From contig CM060202.1 of assembly GCA_030562195.1 (NCBI GenBank), positions 13,144,001 through 13,208,000 on the forward strand: 64,000 nucleotides of DNA, read 5' to 3'. Below the pieces are notes generated by a model that was not told the DNA's origin, ran no database searches, and saw nothing but the letters and a program-made list of their open reading frames with translations. Within the stretch, counting starts at the first letter, position 1; every line of letters starts with the position of its first letter. The stretch is from Nipponacmea schrenckii (Eukaryota; Mollusca; Gastropoda; Lottiidae). Below, in pieces: positions 43,829 through 56,239 of this stretch. The translations under genes were made by a program, and so were the position numbers.

Positions 43829-45186
43829 ACTAGAACTGTGAACAGTACTGAGAGTGGCAAACAACCCCTATGGGGCCACTTGATACAAGGTCACATGATA
43901 TAGCCTTTTTTTAAACACTCAAAACAAACTTTTTAACAACCATTATAAGCATATGTATGGACAGCTTAAGTACATTTTACTTGAAAATTATTTAGGTCAA
44001 GGTCACTTGATATAGCATTTTGAATTTTTTTAAAACTAAAACGGGTACAAAAAAATTGTTGTCGACCATTATAGGCCTATGTGTGGATAGCAAAGGTCAA
44101 GAACATTCTACTTGTAAAAATTCAGGGTCATTGAAGGTCAAGGTCATTTGATATAATTGTTGTCGATCATAATAGGCATATGTGTGGATAGCTTAGGTCA
44201 AGAACATCCTACTTTAAAAATTCAGGGTCATTGAAGGTCAAGGTCATTGTATTTGGCCTTTTGAATTTTCAAAAAAATTCAATCGGGCATTAAAAAAAAT
44301 TTAAATTTGAAAATCAAAATTCTGTTCCCAACAAGTTTTAGATAAAGTAACAAGGTTTCGAAAAACACCAAAATCGGACAAATCGGATAAAAATTAGTGG
44401 ACTTATTAAAATTTTGCTGAAAGTTACCATTCTGTGATGACACATAAAGTATCACTTCCGGTTTGGATTTTTTATTCTAAAAGGGTTCTAATTATGCCTG
44501 ATAGTATATATGTATAGCTTTTGTACTGATTTCTTACATACACCGGAAGCTGGGTGACCAAACGCGGTTCTAAAAAACCGGAAGTTCTCACGCAAGAACC
44601 GGAAGTGGTAAAAAAAAATTTTTTATAATGCAGTTTTATTTCTATAGGCGACTTCTTTATATTCTGTAAGTTTCAAAGCGATCGGATAATTAGCAACAAA
44701 GTTATGCAATTATTCAATTATTATTATGCAATTACTAACTACTGATACGTAAAAATTTTGGTTTTATATTTTCATTTTCTATTCCAGTACGTATCTTATC
44801 GTATTTTTCAAACCAAATGTCTATACCATTTTCGAGTTGGGCTAGGGAGCTTCCCGAAAAAAAAAAAAAGTCTAATGAAAACAAAGAGTGGCAAATTTCT
44901 AATTTGCCACTCAATGAAAATTTCACATTTTGCCTTTTTACTAAAAGCGGCTGAGAGAATACCGGGCAAAGTGCTTAAGTATTAAAGCTATAGGGCAGAA
45001 TGCCATTTGTCAGTCAAAGTGCTGTAAGATATTGCTATTCGAGGATTTTTTAAAGAAATAAAGCGCAAATGAAAAAAAAATTATAGCTGTTATTATTTGT
45101 CACGCTTTGTTTTCGTTCGGATTATTTTTTTTTTTTTTTTTTTTCGTGGCAAATGAAATTTGTCACGCTTTGTTTTCGTTTGGATT
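43829..45186 (+). mobile_element. Leader segment of array B with terminal inverted repeat
   Basis: Begins AACTAGAACTGTGAACAG (43,829), the inverted form of the unit terminus CTGTTCACAGTTCTAGTT seen at 49,155. This gives the whole array inverted ends. It contains the two 97-bp modules (44,069 to about 44,246) with TCAAGGTCA at 44,138-44,146 and 44,238-44,246, the GAGTGGCAAATT hairpin, and the inverted unit start near 44,838. It is nearly identical to 3,009-4,141. Confidence 0.75.
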
Positions 45187-47686
45187 ATTTTTTTTTTTTT
45201 TGGGAAGCTCGCTAGCCCAAACGGAAAAAGATAGACTATTTCTGTTTTCACCAATGGTTTTTATATGGGCTGGAATCAAAATTGAATGTCTAACATGAAA
45301 TTTTCGCTTACCCGAAAGTGGCTAATTGCATAATATGCAAATAAGATTTCAAGCTAGCTCGGGCCCTAATAGTCGCATCGGTCTGAAATTTACAGGATAT
45401 AGATAGATAGGCAGCGCAATTAAAACTACATCATCAAAATTTTTTGATCACTTTCGGTTTGGGCGTGGGGATTTCCCGGGTTTTTTCGTCTCATGTCGGG
45501 CGACCCTGCTTCCCATGTAATTCAAGATTCTAAACAAAAACAGTATATTTTAGCTATACTAAATGATTTTAATCCCCTGAGATGCAGAAAAATTAAATTG
45601 AATGTTGCGCATGCGCAGTTTTCAAAAATAGAAAATTTTTCTTAAAAATTTAATAAGTCCGCCAATTATTAACCGATTTTTATGATTTTGGTGTCTATCG
45701 AAACATTGATATTTTATCTAAAAAATGTTGGGAACAGAATTTTGTTTTTCGAATTTGAATTTTTTTTATGCCCGTTCAAATTTTTTCGAAAATTTAAAAC
45801 TCTATATCTCGTGACCTTGACCTTCAATGACCTTGACATTTGAGATGTAGAATGTCCTTGACCTCAGCTGTCTATAGATGTGCTGTTATTGCATGACAAA
45901 TATTAACTTCCGGTTTTATAGCCCACCGAAATCTGACTATTTTGCAATTTTGGACGGTTATGTTACACTTTCGGGCTCTAATGTTCGGATCGATCTGAAA
46001 TTTACAGGATATAGATTAAACAACACAATTAAAAATATATCATCAAAATTTTTTGATCACTTTCGGTTTTTTTATCTCATTTCAGGCGACCCTACATCCC
46101 GTGTAATTCAAGAATGTAAGCAAAAACAGTATATATTAGCTATACAAAATAATTTGCATCCCTCGAGAAGAAAAAAATTCAAATTGCTAGTTGCGCATGC
46201 GCCATTTTTCCGAGAATGGCAAATTTTCTTTAAAATTTAATTAGTCCGTCATTTATTATCCGATTTGTATGATTTTGGTATCTATCAAAACCTTGCTCCC
46301 TTATCTAAAGGATGTTTGAAACAGAATTTTGATTTTCGAACATAAATTTATTTTATGCCCGTTTGAATTTTTTGAAAATTTGAAATTCTATATCTTGTGA
46401 CCTTCACCTTCAATGACCTAGAAATTTTCCATATAGAATGGCCTTGACCTCAGCTGTCTATAGATATGACAATATTGAATGAAAAATATCAAATTCTGGG
46501 TCTTATAGCCAACCGAATTCTGACATTTTTGAAACTTTGAACGGCAATATTACATTTCCTTATGAACACATTGACTTGAGATTTTCTGTTTTATAATAGC
46601 CTCAAAACTCTTCAATAAAGGATATATGCCAAAAAAGCAGAAGCATATTTTAAAAAAGCAAAATTAAATTTTACAACTCCAGTACTAACATAAAATATAT
46701 TCATCCCACATCAATGTGGTATACATCATTGGACTCCAAATTAAATTGTCTCTTAAATGATATGCGACATGGTCGTTTTACTATGAAAATTTAAGCATTA
46801 ATTTTAGATAAATTAACAAAAAAAATACCAAATTTTTGGGGTTTTTTTTTTCATAAAATCTGTTTCAAATTGATCAGTCAGGGTGTTAAAGGCTGTTATA
46901 TAACATGTCAGTAAAACTGGTGGTTTAAATTTTCACACCTACTTGTCAAATCACTGAGCTGGGGAACAAATTAATCTGATTATGTAATTTCTTAAAAAAT
47001 TTCCCTTCAAATTCAAAACATGCATCAAGTTAAAGAAGTAAATTCGCTTGTCATTGATCAGTTCGAATTTTGTTCGTATCTTAAATAGAAATGATTTTAT
47101 AAAAAAAAAAGTCAAATACAGGCATGTGAAGAGTAGCAGACATATAAGTCTTATAAAAAACAGATGAACTATTGACCACTTTAGTCACGGTTCAACGCAC
47201 ACAGGTGGCCAAAGAGTAAATTAATCTAATGATATAATCTGATAACCCTAATAAAATTTATTTTTTTTTTAAAATTTTTGCATACAAATTCAAAAAATAT
47301 CTCTTTATAAAGCTGCGAATAAGAAAATTATCACATAGCTTGAATTTTCTCTCTATGTTAATTACAACCAAAGTTACAAAATAATGTTTAAATTTGAATA
47401 TAGAGAGTTTAAATTTCATGACAAATTGTCATCTTACTACCTACTTAAAATTTGGTTTGGAATTTATGTAAATATCCTACCGAAATCTTAGACATGTACA
47501 AAAATCTAATAAGGAACTGATAGTAGAAACTTATAGTAGAAAAAATTGCCTCTATAGCAGAAGGTTTACGCTTACAATTGTAGGCTGAAAAGTACCGGAA
47601 TTGAAAGCTAGCAGGTTAGAAGTTTCAAAATGTTCGAAATCCATGGGATAACGCATAGTTGCCACGCTCGGAGCTGTTCACAGTTC
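45187..47686 (+). mobile_element. Array B, unit 1 (long form)
   Basis: A 2.5-kb unit with the standard start and end. After the second half (to about 46,250) it retains CCGATTTGTATGATTTTGG and a third, more diverged half (with CTTATAGCCAACCGAATTC) that array A units 1 and 2 lack. It thus looks closest to the ancestral element. NRF1-like palindromes are at 45,605-45,616 and 46,192-46,203. No protein domain is seen anywhere in it. Confidence 0.7.
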
Positions 47687-49155
47687 TATTTTTTTTTTTT
47701 TTTTGGGAAGCTCGCTAGCCCAAACGGAAAAAGATAGACTATTTCTGTTTTCACCAATGGTTTTTATATGGGCTGGAATCAAAAATGAATATCTAACATG
47801 AAATTTTCGCTAAACCGAAAGTGGCTAATTGCATAATATGCAAATAAGATTTCAAGCTAGCTCGGGCCCTAATAGTCGCATCGGTCTGAAATTTACAGGA
47901 TATAGATAGATAGGCAGCGCAATTAAAACTACATCATCAAAATTTTTTGATACTTCCGATTTGGGCGTGGGGACTTCCGGTTTTTTCGTCTCATGTCGGG
48001 CGACCCTGCTTCCGATGTAATTCAAGATTCTAAACAAAATCAGTATATTTTAGCTATACTAAATGATTTTAATCCCCTGAGATGAAGAAAAATTAAATTG
48101 AATGTTGCGCATGCGCAGTTTTAAAAAATGGCAAATTTTCTTAAAAATTTAATAAGTCCGCCAATTATTAACCGATTTTTATGATTTTGGTGTTTATCGA
48201 AACCTTGATACTTTATCTAAAAAATGTTGGGAACAGAATTTTGATTTTCGAATTTGAATTTTTTTTATACCCGTTCGAATTTTTCGAAAATTTAAAACTC
48301 TATATCTCGTGACCTTGACCTTAAATGACCTTGACATTTGAGATGTAGAATTTCATTGACCTCAGCTGTCTATAGATGTGCTGATATTGCATGACAAATA
48401 TTAACTTCCGGTTTTATAGCCCACCGAAATCTGACTATTTTGCAATTTTGGATGGTTATGTTACACTTTCGGGCTCTAATGTTCGGATCGATCTGAAATT
48501 TACAGGATATAGATAGATACGCAACACAATTAAAAATATATCATCAAAATGTTTTGATCACTTCCGGTTTGGGCGTGGGGACTTCCGTTTTTTTTTTTTT
48601 TCTCATTTCAGGCGACCCTACATCCCGTGTAATTCAAGAATGTAAGCAAAAACAGTACATTAGCTATACAAAATAATTTGCATCCCTCGAGAAGAAAAAA
48701 ATTCCAATTGCTAATAAAATTTATTTATTTTTTGTAAAATTTTTGCATACAAATTCAAAAAATATCTCTTTATAAAGCTGTGAATTAGCAAATTATCACA
48801 TAGCTTGAATTTTCTCTCTATGTTAATTACAACCAAAGTTACAAAATAATGTTTAAATTTGAATATAGAGAGTTTAAATTTCATGACAAATTGACATCTT
48901 ACTACCTACTTAAATTTTAGTTTGGAATTTATGTAAATATCCTACCGAAATCTTAGACATGTACAAAAATCTAATAAGGAACTGATAGTAGAAACTTATA
49001 GTAGAAAAAATTGCCTATATAGCGGAAAGTTTACGCTTACAATTGTAGGCTGAAAAGTACCGGAATTGAAAGCTAGCAGGTTAGAAGTTTCAAAATGTTC
49101 GAAATCCATGGGATAACGCACAGTTGCCACGCTCGGAGCTGTTCACAGTTCTAGT
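47687..49155 (+). mobile_element. Array B, unit 2
   Basis: Closest relative of array A unit 3 by shared variants, but without the captured gene piece. Its CTAG end directly borders the fucosyltransferase copy B region. An NRF1-like palindrome is at 48,105-48,116. Confidence 0.75.
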
Positions 49156-49156
49156 T

Positions 49157-50281
49157 AAGAATTGAATTAGTCAAAAACACTGGCATTTAATTTGGTTTAA
49201 AAAAATATAGGGAATTTTACTTTGACTCTCATCAGTCACTTATTATCCATAACGATTTTTTTAATATTCATATACTTAACAGTAAGAAGGCTGAGAATAT
49301 AACCCTAGACAAGTTTCCGCTTGAGAAATTATCTATAGGTAATTTTAGGAAATTTAATCGTTCAGGTTAAATAATTTTTAAAACGTATTATAACGCTCAG
49401 GTTCGGGTACCTTTTTTATTAGGTTAAAGCTTATTTTCAGAAAAGTTTAGGAGTTTCGACTGATTGTTTGATTGCAGAATTTGAAAAGAAACACATACAA
49501 AAATAGGCATCTAAAAGGTAATTATTTCAGATTATTTAACTAGAATAACTAGGCTGTATACTAACGCGGAGATTGAGAGCTTGTATATATTTTACTGCTG
49601 TCTAAGATTTCGAGCTATATAGGTTTCTATGATTTGTGTGTTGAGTTGACTGATTGTAAGGTATCAGTGTTCTAGTGAGGGCTTCTGCAAATCAAATAAG
49701 AGTTCTGACACAGATCATTCTGTCTTCACTTAATGGTGTCAAATACAATCGTCCATTATCAGTCAAGCAATCTTTAATGTTACCCTGTTTGTGTAAGTCT
49801 CTAGATATTTTGAATATTATATCTCTAGATTAAGTAAGTGCCTCATTCACAAATATTCTTAGTGTTAGTTGCCGTCAAATTTATTTTGTTCCCATACACT
49901 TTTTGCGTTTGCTCTGTAGCTGTCAAATCATACAATAATGTCTGTCTAGTATTTTTTATACGCATGAAACATAAAATATGGAGGTATATGGTCGTCAACC
50001 ATGTCCGACCGTCCACAATTGCTCGTAAACACTCTACAAGGCACACGTCTTTACATATTTGGACGTAACATGCTGAAAATCACCCATTGATAAACCCTAT
50101 TGTAAACACTCTACAGGGCACAGACAATAATTCTTAATACATATATTTATATTTTATATTGACTGTCATGTCAATAAATGTCTTTCTTTTACTTTAATTC
50201 ATCCTTAAAAGGATACTGGTTTCTCGGTCGACTTTTTGTCAAACTATTATTTATAATTGTGACTTTTTGTGTTACTTTAGG
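49157..50281 (+). other. 5' region of fucosyltransferase-like gene, copy B
   Basis: Matches 9,254-10,378 with very few substitutions, including the splice-acceptor-like AG before the ATG at 50,282. Promoter not located. Confidence 0.5.
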
Positions 50282-51403
50282 ATGGGGAATAAGATACGAC
50301 GGTTTTTGTATATTGGTATTGTATCATTAATATGTAGTGTTGTGTGGTATTCCATAACCCTACCAATTAGCATAACGTTCGTCAAGCCACGAGTGAGCAA
50401 TGAAAGTATACACAATGTGGTACCAGCTCTGAGTAAAGAGAATGAAATAAATGAAAAATATTTGGTATACCTGTGCGATAAAAAGAAATATTGTGGTGGC
50501 TGGGGTGACAGGCAGAGAGGAAATGTTTCTTTGTTTTTACTTTCTTTGGTGTGGAAACGGACATTTAAAATTGTGTTAACCACCCCATGTGATATTAGAC
50601 CCTATTTTAAACCCACCAAAGAATATAACTGGATATTCACCGAAGATGAATTGAAAGCTTTGAAAAGTAAAAGAACGGAAACATTGGATACTATGGGCGT
50701 TGATACACCACTGTTAAATATGAACATGAGCAGCTCAGAGATTGCGGATGTGTTGTACGTTAAAACAAATTGCTATAATTTTTTATTAATTGCTAAAAAA
50801 TATAACAAGTTTCTACCGGTGTTTTTAAGAAACAAGGGACGTGCTGGTGTATTTCGGGAATCTTGGAGAAGATTGATGATCCCAACGGACAAACTGATTA
50901 GTCAAGTCGTGAAAACAGAGTCAAAGGGTGTGATAAATTCCGATGCCAAAAAAACGGGAAAGGAACTAGTTTGCGTACATTTACGAACAGCACTTAGTGA
51001 ATTGATACCAAATTCCTACCAAGGATTTCCTCTTGAGGCTATTCCAAAGATGTGGGATTTTATCGACACACATTATCATAATAAATCTAGGATATTTATA
51101 GCCACAGATAATCTCGATGCCCGAAAAATTGCTGTTTCTAAATATGGTAAAAGATATATTGGAAGTTACGCCCCTACATTGCACCCAGATGATATGCGAT
51201 CAAATTTAACAGCGGCTTGTAGATCTCAAGAATCTGCTTATGTGGATCAGATAGTATTATCTAAATGTGATGTTCTTTTTTATTACAGACGCAGTGGTTT
51301 CAGTATGCACGCTTCTTATCTCAAAACTAAGTGGACAGATATTTATTCAATCATGAAAAAAGACAAAAGTACATTTTCTATGGAAAAATCAAATCATAAC
51401 TGA
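50282..51403 (+). CDS. Fucosyltransferase-like type II membrane protein, copy B
   Basis: An intact 373-residue duplicate of the gene at 10,379-11,500, in the same orientation and context. It keeps the basic N-terminus and single membrane segment (residues about 8-30), CGGWGDRQRG (71-80), VHLRTA and the C-terminal CDVLFYYRRSGFS block, so it should be as active as copy A. Differences from copy A seen by eye are Leu for Ser at 16 and Asn for Ile at 81, next to the CGGWGDRQRG motif that in this superfamily lies at the nucleotide-sugar site. AATAAA follows at 51,420-51,425. The near-identity indicates a recent duplication or gene conversion. Confidence 0.65.
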   Translation: MGNKIRRFLYIGIVSLICSVVWYSITLPISITFVKPRVSNESIHNVVPALSKENEINEKYLVYLCDKKKYCGGWGDRQRGNVSLFLLSLVWKRTFKIVLTTPCDIRPYFKPTKEYNWIFTEDELKALKSKRTETLDTMGVDTPLLNMNMSSSEIADVLYVKTNCYNFLLIAKKYNKFLPVFLRNKGRAGVFRESWRRLMIPTDKLISQVVKTESKGVINSDAKKTGKELVCVHLRTALSELIPNSYQGFPLEAIPKMWDFIDTHYHNKSRIFIATDNLDARKIAVSKYGKRYIGSYAPTLHPDDMRSNLTAACRSQESAYVDQIVLSKCDVLFYYRRSGFSMHASYLKTKWTDIYSIMKKDKSTFSMEKSNHN

Positions 51404-52358
51404 TGTGGTTGTTGTATTGAATAAAACTAATAATTTTCGATGAATATTTTGAGATATTGGTTAATGGTGATTTAATTATCTTGATTATGGTGAAAGTTAA
51501 GTTTTGTAATTTAGATTCATTTTAATCAAACTACTAAAAAATAGTGTTTTTATATATTATTATTCATTTGTAATTGTTTTAATTTGTTGTTGGAATTATT
51601 CTGTTAATGTTCCAAATTGTTTATTTTTTGAATAAATTGAAAGAAAATCCCTTATCAGCTTCAAATAAATGAATTCCAAATACAGGTTTAATAGGTTGTT
51701 TATTTTTGCATTTCAATCTAGTTTTTGAAGATAGACAAAAAGTTGATTTCAATTCTTTGTATGATTTTATTTTGCATTTTTAATAAAATTAACCCTGTTT
51801 GAAATTTTAACTTCTAATTCATGGGACATGTATTAAATGTAAAGCATTTTGTTACAATTCAAGTTGCTTCTATTATCTTATAAATAAAACACAGGGTTTG
51901 AAAGACTGTAATAACATTGAAACCAATTTAGAAAGAGCATTCTGGTTAATTATTGTGTAATGTTAAATAGAATCAGATCAAAAATTTGTATAGGTACCTA
52001 TAGTTACTGTTTTTGTCGAGGCAAAAATGGGTTAAAATCTGCAATTTTTAGCCAGTTTGATTTTGATATAAATGAATTCGTAGGGTTCGAATAATGCCAT
52101 TTGTCAGCATCTATTATAATTAAGCAAGGGAATTCAATCATTCGAAATCTCTAATAACATAATATTAATAAGCTACATCTAGACGAAAATAATATGACGA
52201 AGAAGAAGGCCTAGCGTAGGCTGCTCAAGAAGTTATGGAAATATGCATAATATTACACATGAACTGACTCAAGTGAATATATTTATTTTTAATTCCGGAA
52301 AAAATTACCCTTGGTAATTTGTGTTGCTCAGTATTATTATGTGCTTGTAAGATATTCT
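51404..52358 (+). other. 3' flank of copy B, shared with copy A
   Basis: Matches 11,501-12,457 with scattered differences. Similarity ends near 52,358. Confidence 0.6.
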
Positions 52359-53219
52359 CCTCGTCTGTGTTGACCCAAATATTTGGTTTATTGCGCATAT
52401 ATTTTTAACGTGAACCATTGTGTGTCAATTTTTGTATAAGACTGTGCTCTGTGGTTCGTATCAAATTAATGTATTCACTTGTGGTCCAATTATAAAGTGT
52501 GTATTTTTTATTATTAACTTGTTCAAACGCTTGGTTTGGTTAATTGAGTAAATTGAGATATTGGTTCTCGTTTGTTATTGGCAATAGAACAACAAGGCCC
52601 CATTCTGTACTTTGTCTTTGGGTATTCTACACATTGGGATAGAACTAATTCCTTTTTGAGCTGACACTAGCTCCCGTTAAAAGAGGTATATTCCGCGGAG
52701 GTTATGGGCCTGAAAAGCAAAACCCCGCCACAAGAAAAACAAATCAAGTTACACGCTACAAAAACATTATCAGTTGTCATATTCACATAATATTTAGTGG
52801 TGTGCTTAGAGTGTATTTGAAGTGGAATCTCAGTACTGATCTATCAATTCTAGTTCATAATGTTTTTACAAAATGATATTTAAACGTTTTGTCGCTTTTT
52901 GCTAAAGATAATAAATGGAATGCCAAAATGCCATTGTTGTTGTGGAAATTATTAAGGAATGTGGGCAATAACAACAACGTCCGGTTACGTCATGATTTAT
53001 GAACTGAATTGACGGACTTGATGATCAAAAAAAAAAGATCAAAAAAAGATACCGTGGGAATTCCGGTCATAATTAGCCTAATTACGAGTTAATTAATAAC
53101 GTGTGGGACCATCTGGTATTTTTCCCAGTCATTAGAACACCTCTACTTTCTATTGATATAAGTATTACCCAGGTAGGTAGGTAAATGGCGAGTTAACGTT
53201 CGCTTCCAGCAATTGCTGA
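52359..53219. other. Non-coding DNA
   Basis: No gene recognised. A run of GATCAAAAAAA repeats lies near 53,020-53,050. Confidence 0.4.
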
Positions 53220-53520
53220 TATCGCAAACTAGGTAGTTGTTGATATTCGTAGTAGTTGGTGGTTGGATTGGTTCAGATTAGATGGTTCTGTGCTATTGGT
53301 TTGGTTTGGTTGTTGATAAATTTTCAGATCTGGTCGTGTCGAATGACATGGCGGTGTAACTCGACCCTGGATGGTGTGGCGTGAGTAACTCAGTCTTCTC
53401 ATTCTTCCAAAACTCGTTGTGATCATAATATTTATTATTGGTTGTTGTTGGTTTGGTTTGGTTTGGTTTGCTTGGATTTGGTTGGATTATCTGTTCTTGA
53501 TTGGAGGAGTTGAAAAGTAT
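53220..53520. repeat. GGTTTGGTTT-rich low-complexity DNA
   Basis: TTGGTTTGGTTTG-type runs near 53,298-53,310 and 53,449-53,471, with TTGGTTGGAT motifs. Frames on the minus strand are just translations of this low-complexity sequence. Confidence 0.55.
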
Positions 53521-53574
53521 TACCCGTCCAATTATGGTATATATACCAGGTAGGGTTAAGAATATAATCTTGGA

Positions 53575-55559
53575 CAATTATATCGATTACCTGACAAAAC
53601 TACCCTTACAAAGGAACAACAATGTGAAATTAAATGTGACAAGATACTAACTTGATGCCTTAAAATCATTGAAATCCAATAAGGATATTATTATCAAGGG
53701 AGGAGACAAGGGAGGTGCAATTATTATAATGGGTAAGGATTACTATGAAAATCATATCCTAGAAATTCCAGAGGATTCGTCAACCTACGTGGAGATTGAT
53801 GATAACAATGACCAAACGACAATGAATTGTATCTCAAAATTAATCTCTACTGAAGGTGTGGATCCGACCAAAAAGGAAAAGGATTACCTTAAAGTATTGA
53901 CAAATAAGACCAGCCAATTTTATGGACTACCTAAAATCCACAAGTCTGATTCCATAAAATTAGCAATCAAACACCAAAATTGTGAATACGTCAAGATATT
54001 TAAACCACATGACTTGAAATTTCGACCAATTGTCGCCGGTCCAATGTGCCCTACACATCGTCTCTCAAACCTAATTGACATACTTTTAAAACCCTTTTTA
54101 TGAAACATTGATTCATACATAAGGGATGATATTGACTTCCTAAATTATTTACCTACTAATATTGATGACGAGGAATTTTTTGTAACTATGGACGTCTGCA
54201 GTCTGTATAGTAATATTTCACATAATTTATGTATAGAGGCAATATGTTACTGGTTAGATAAATCACCGGAATTGATTATTAACCCACGCTTTACAAAATA
54301 ATTTATTTTAAAATCTATTCAAATAATACTGAATTATAATACGTTTGAATTTGGAAACCGCTCTTGGAAACAAATCCTTGGAATAGCTATGGGCACTAAG
54401 TGTGCTCCACAATTAGCAAACCTCAATATGGGTTTTCTAGAAGTAAAACTATATTCTATAACAGAAATTACCAATGGACCAACCTTTAACGATTATCTCA
54501 GAATACAATTGAAAAGGTATTTAGACGATTTGTTTATAATTTGGAAAAGAAGGTTTGGTGATATTAATAATTTATATGATTTGCTCAATAACCTTGACCC
54601 CAATATCAAATTTACAATTGAGACAAATGAACTAAAAATCTCATTTTTTGATGTTTTAATCACCAGGAAAGACGATTTAATAATAACAGATCTCTTTTCG
54701 AAAGATGCAGACACAAAAATTATCTGTCATACAAATCTTGTCACCCTCGTCACATCAAGAAAAATATCCCTTTCTCTCTCGCCAGAAAAACATGTGCCAT
54801 AGTTATAGATGAAAAACTCAGAACAAAACGACTTGATGAACTTTCACAATATTTAATCAAAAAAGATTATCCGATTAATTTAATTAAAAACGGAATAGAG
54901 AAGGCGAAACTAATCAGTTTAGAGTCATTAAGAACTCCTGAAGTTAGAACGACAACGGATTGTATTCCTTTTATATCAACTTACAATCCAACCCAAAAGG
55001 AATTTTTCCCTCATATTTTTAATAGTAAAATATATTATCTTCAAATAATAACCTTACTAAATGTTTTGATGGAGTCAAAATTCATCAATAGTAAAAGACA
55101 ACCCCCTAATTTGAAGAAAATATTATCAAGTGCTAAATTTTATAATAATGATACCTCTTATTCCACATCTTGCTGTGGAAAATCTGCTTGTGTAATCAAA
55201 TTATTATTGGAAGTACTTTTACCTTCAAAAATGTTAATTTTAATTTCAAAATTAATAGTAACATGGACTGTAATAGTCGAAATTTAATATACGTACTAAT
55301 TTGTAACAATTGCAATGATATATATATTGGGGAAACGGGTGGACCTTTAAACCTCCGAATGGACAACCATAGGAGAGACTCTAAAAACCAAGAAACAGCG
55401 CCATGTGCGGTCTCGAGGCATATAAACAAGTGCGCTCACCATTTGGATATTAAATTCAAAGTCTTCCCATTTTTTCAACTATTTACTGACAATGTACAAT
55501 TTAGACGACAAAAAGAATCGTTGTTTATTAAAAAGTTTAAACCTGAACTTAAAATATGA
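53575..55559 (+). pseudogene. Penelope-like element 2: reverse transcriptase and GIY-YIG
   Basis: Plus-strand relic of a second, different Penelope-like element. Pieces include IIIKGGDKGGAIIIM and FYGLPKIHKS (53,669-54,103), TMDVCSLYSNISHN (motif A, near 54,190), MGTKCAPQLANL (motif B, 54,389), RYLDDLFIIWK (motif C, Asp pair kept) and the GIY-YIG block YVLICNNCNDIYIGETGGPL (near 55,290-55,350). In-frame stops occur at 54,101 and about 54,299, with a frameshift near 54,720 and another near 55,190. Its motifs differ clearly from element 1, so the two belong to different lineages. Confidence 0.85.
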
Positions 55560-55766
55560 TCGACAAAAGAATTATATATTATTGTTCAATAATCCCTTTC
55601 TCTATTAATAATGTTATATTGTTATCAATTGCCTCATAACCCTGAGTATGGATTTATTTAACTTCAACCTAATGATATGTTTACCATGTATAAGTATGTA
55701 ACTATAGTATTTTATGTTTGTTTTGAATAGTTATATATTATTGAAAGTTAACCTATTTTATTATCT

Positions 55767-55800
55767 CTGAAGAAGCTAATGAGCTGAAAGCATGCTAAGA
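55767..55800 (+). ncRNA. Hammerhead ribozyme of Penelope-like element 2
   Basis: CTGAAGA (55,767-55,773), stem II AGCT-AATG-AGCT, GAAA (55,786-55,789) and a self-complementary GCATGC stem III followed by TAA. All core features are present. It lies about 210 bp after the coding region on the same strand, as in Penelope-like terminal repeats. Confidence 0.75.
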
Positions 55801-55828
55801 TCATGTGTATATAAATTGAATATGGATT

Positions 55829-55849
55829 AAATGACAACCCCTGTTACTT

Positions 55850-55881
<32 letters not shown>

Positions 55882-55995
55882 TTATTTTCACTCACGGTAA
55901 AATATATAAGTAACAAGGGTTGTCATCAATTCTTGGTAAAATGAAACACTTTTAGTTCATTTCTGAGAGAACAAGTTGTATATATATATATATGA
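55829..55995. repeat. TA microsatellite flanked by an inverted repeat
   Basis: ATGACAACCCCTGTTACTT (about 55,830) and its inverse AGTAACAAGGGTTGTCAT (about 55,908) flank an (AT)n run, with a second TA run near 55,979. It may be part of the Penelope-like terminal structure. Confidence 0.6.
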
Positions 55996-56239
55996 AAATA
56001 AGGGGAGGCAACATTAACTTTTCCAAAAACCTGAGTTATGACAGTCAGGAGATTTGAAATGGAATAGTAAGCGAGAGCTTTTAGATCATCTTCAGACCGT
56101 TATATTTGAGCATACCCATTACCCAAATAGAGATGACACTATAATAATATCAAGAAATGTAATCAAACAGTTTCCTTCAATATAAGAAAAAATCGGAAGT
56201 GGGTATGATGGACTTCGTTAAAGTATAATTAACAAACTT

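Noticed and set aside
45878..46240. 120-codon open frame within array B unit 1
   Set aside because: The frame is not kept in sister units and its residues show no protein-like pattern; it is a chance frame in non-coding repeat.
56060..56095. Minus-strand CTGAAGATGATC near 56,085 as a third hammerhead
   Set aside because: CTGAAGA is present, but the following stem pairs poorly and GAAA is replaced by a CTCGC-like sequence, so the core is not met.
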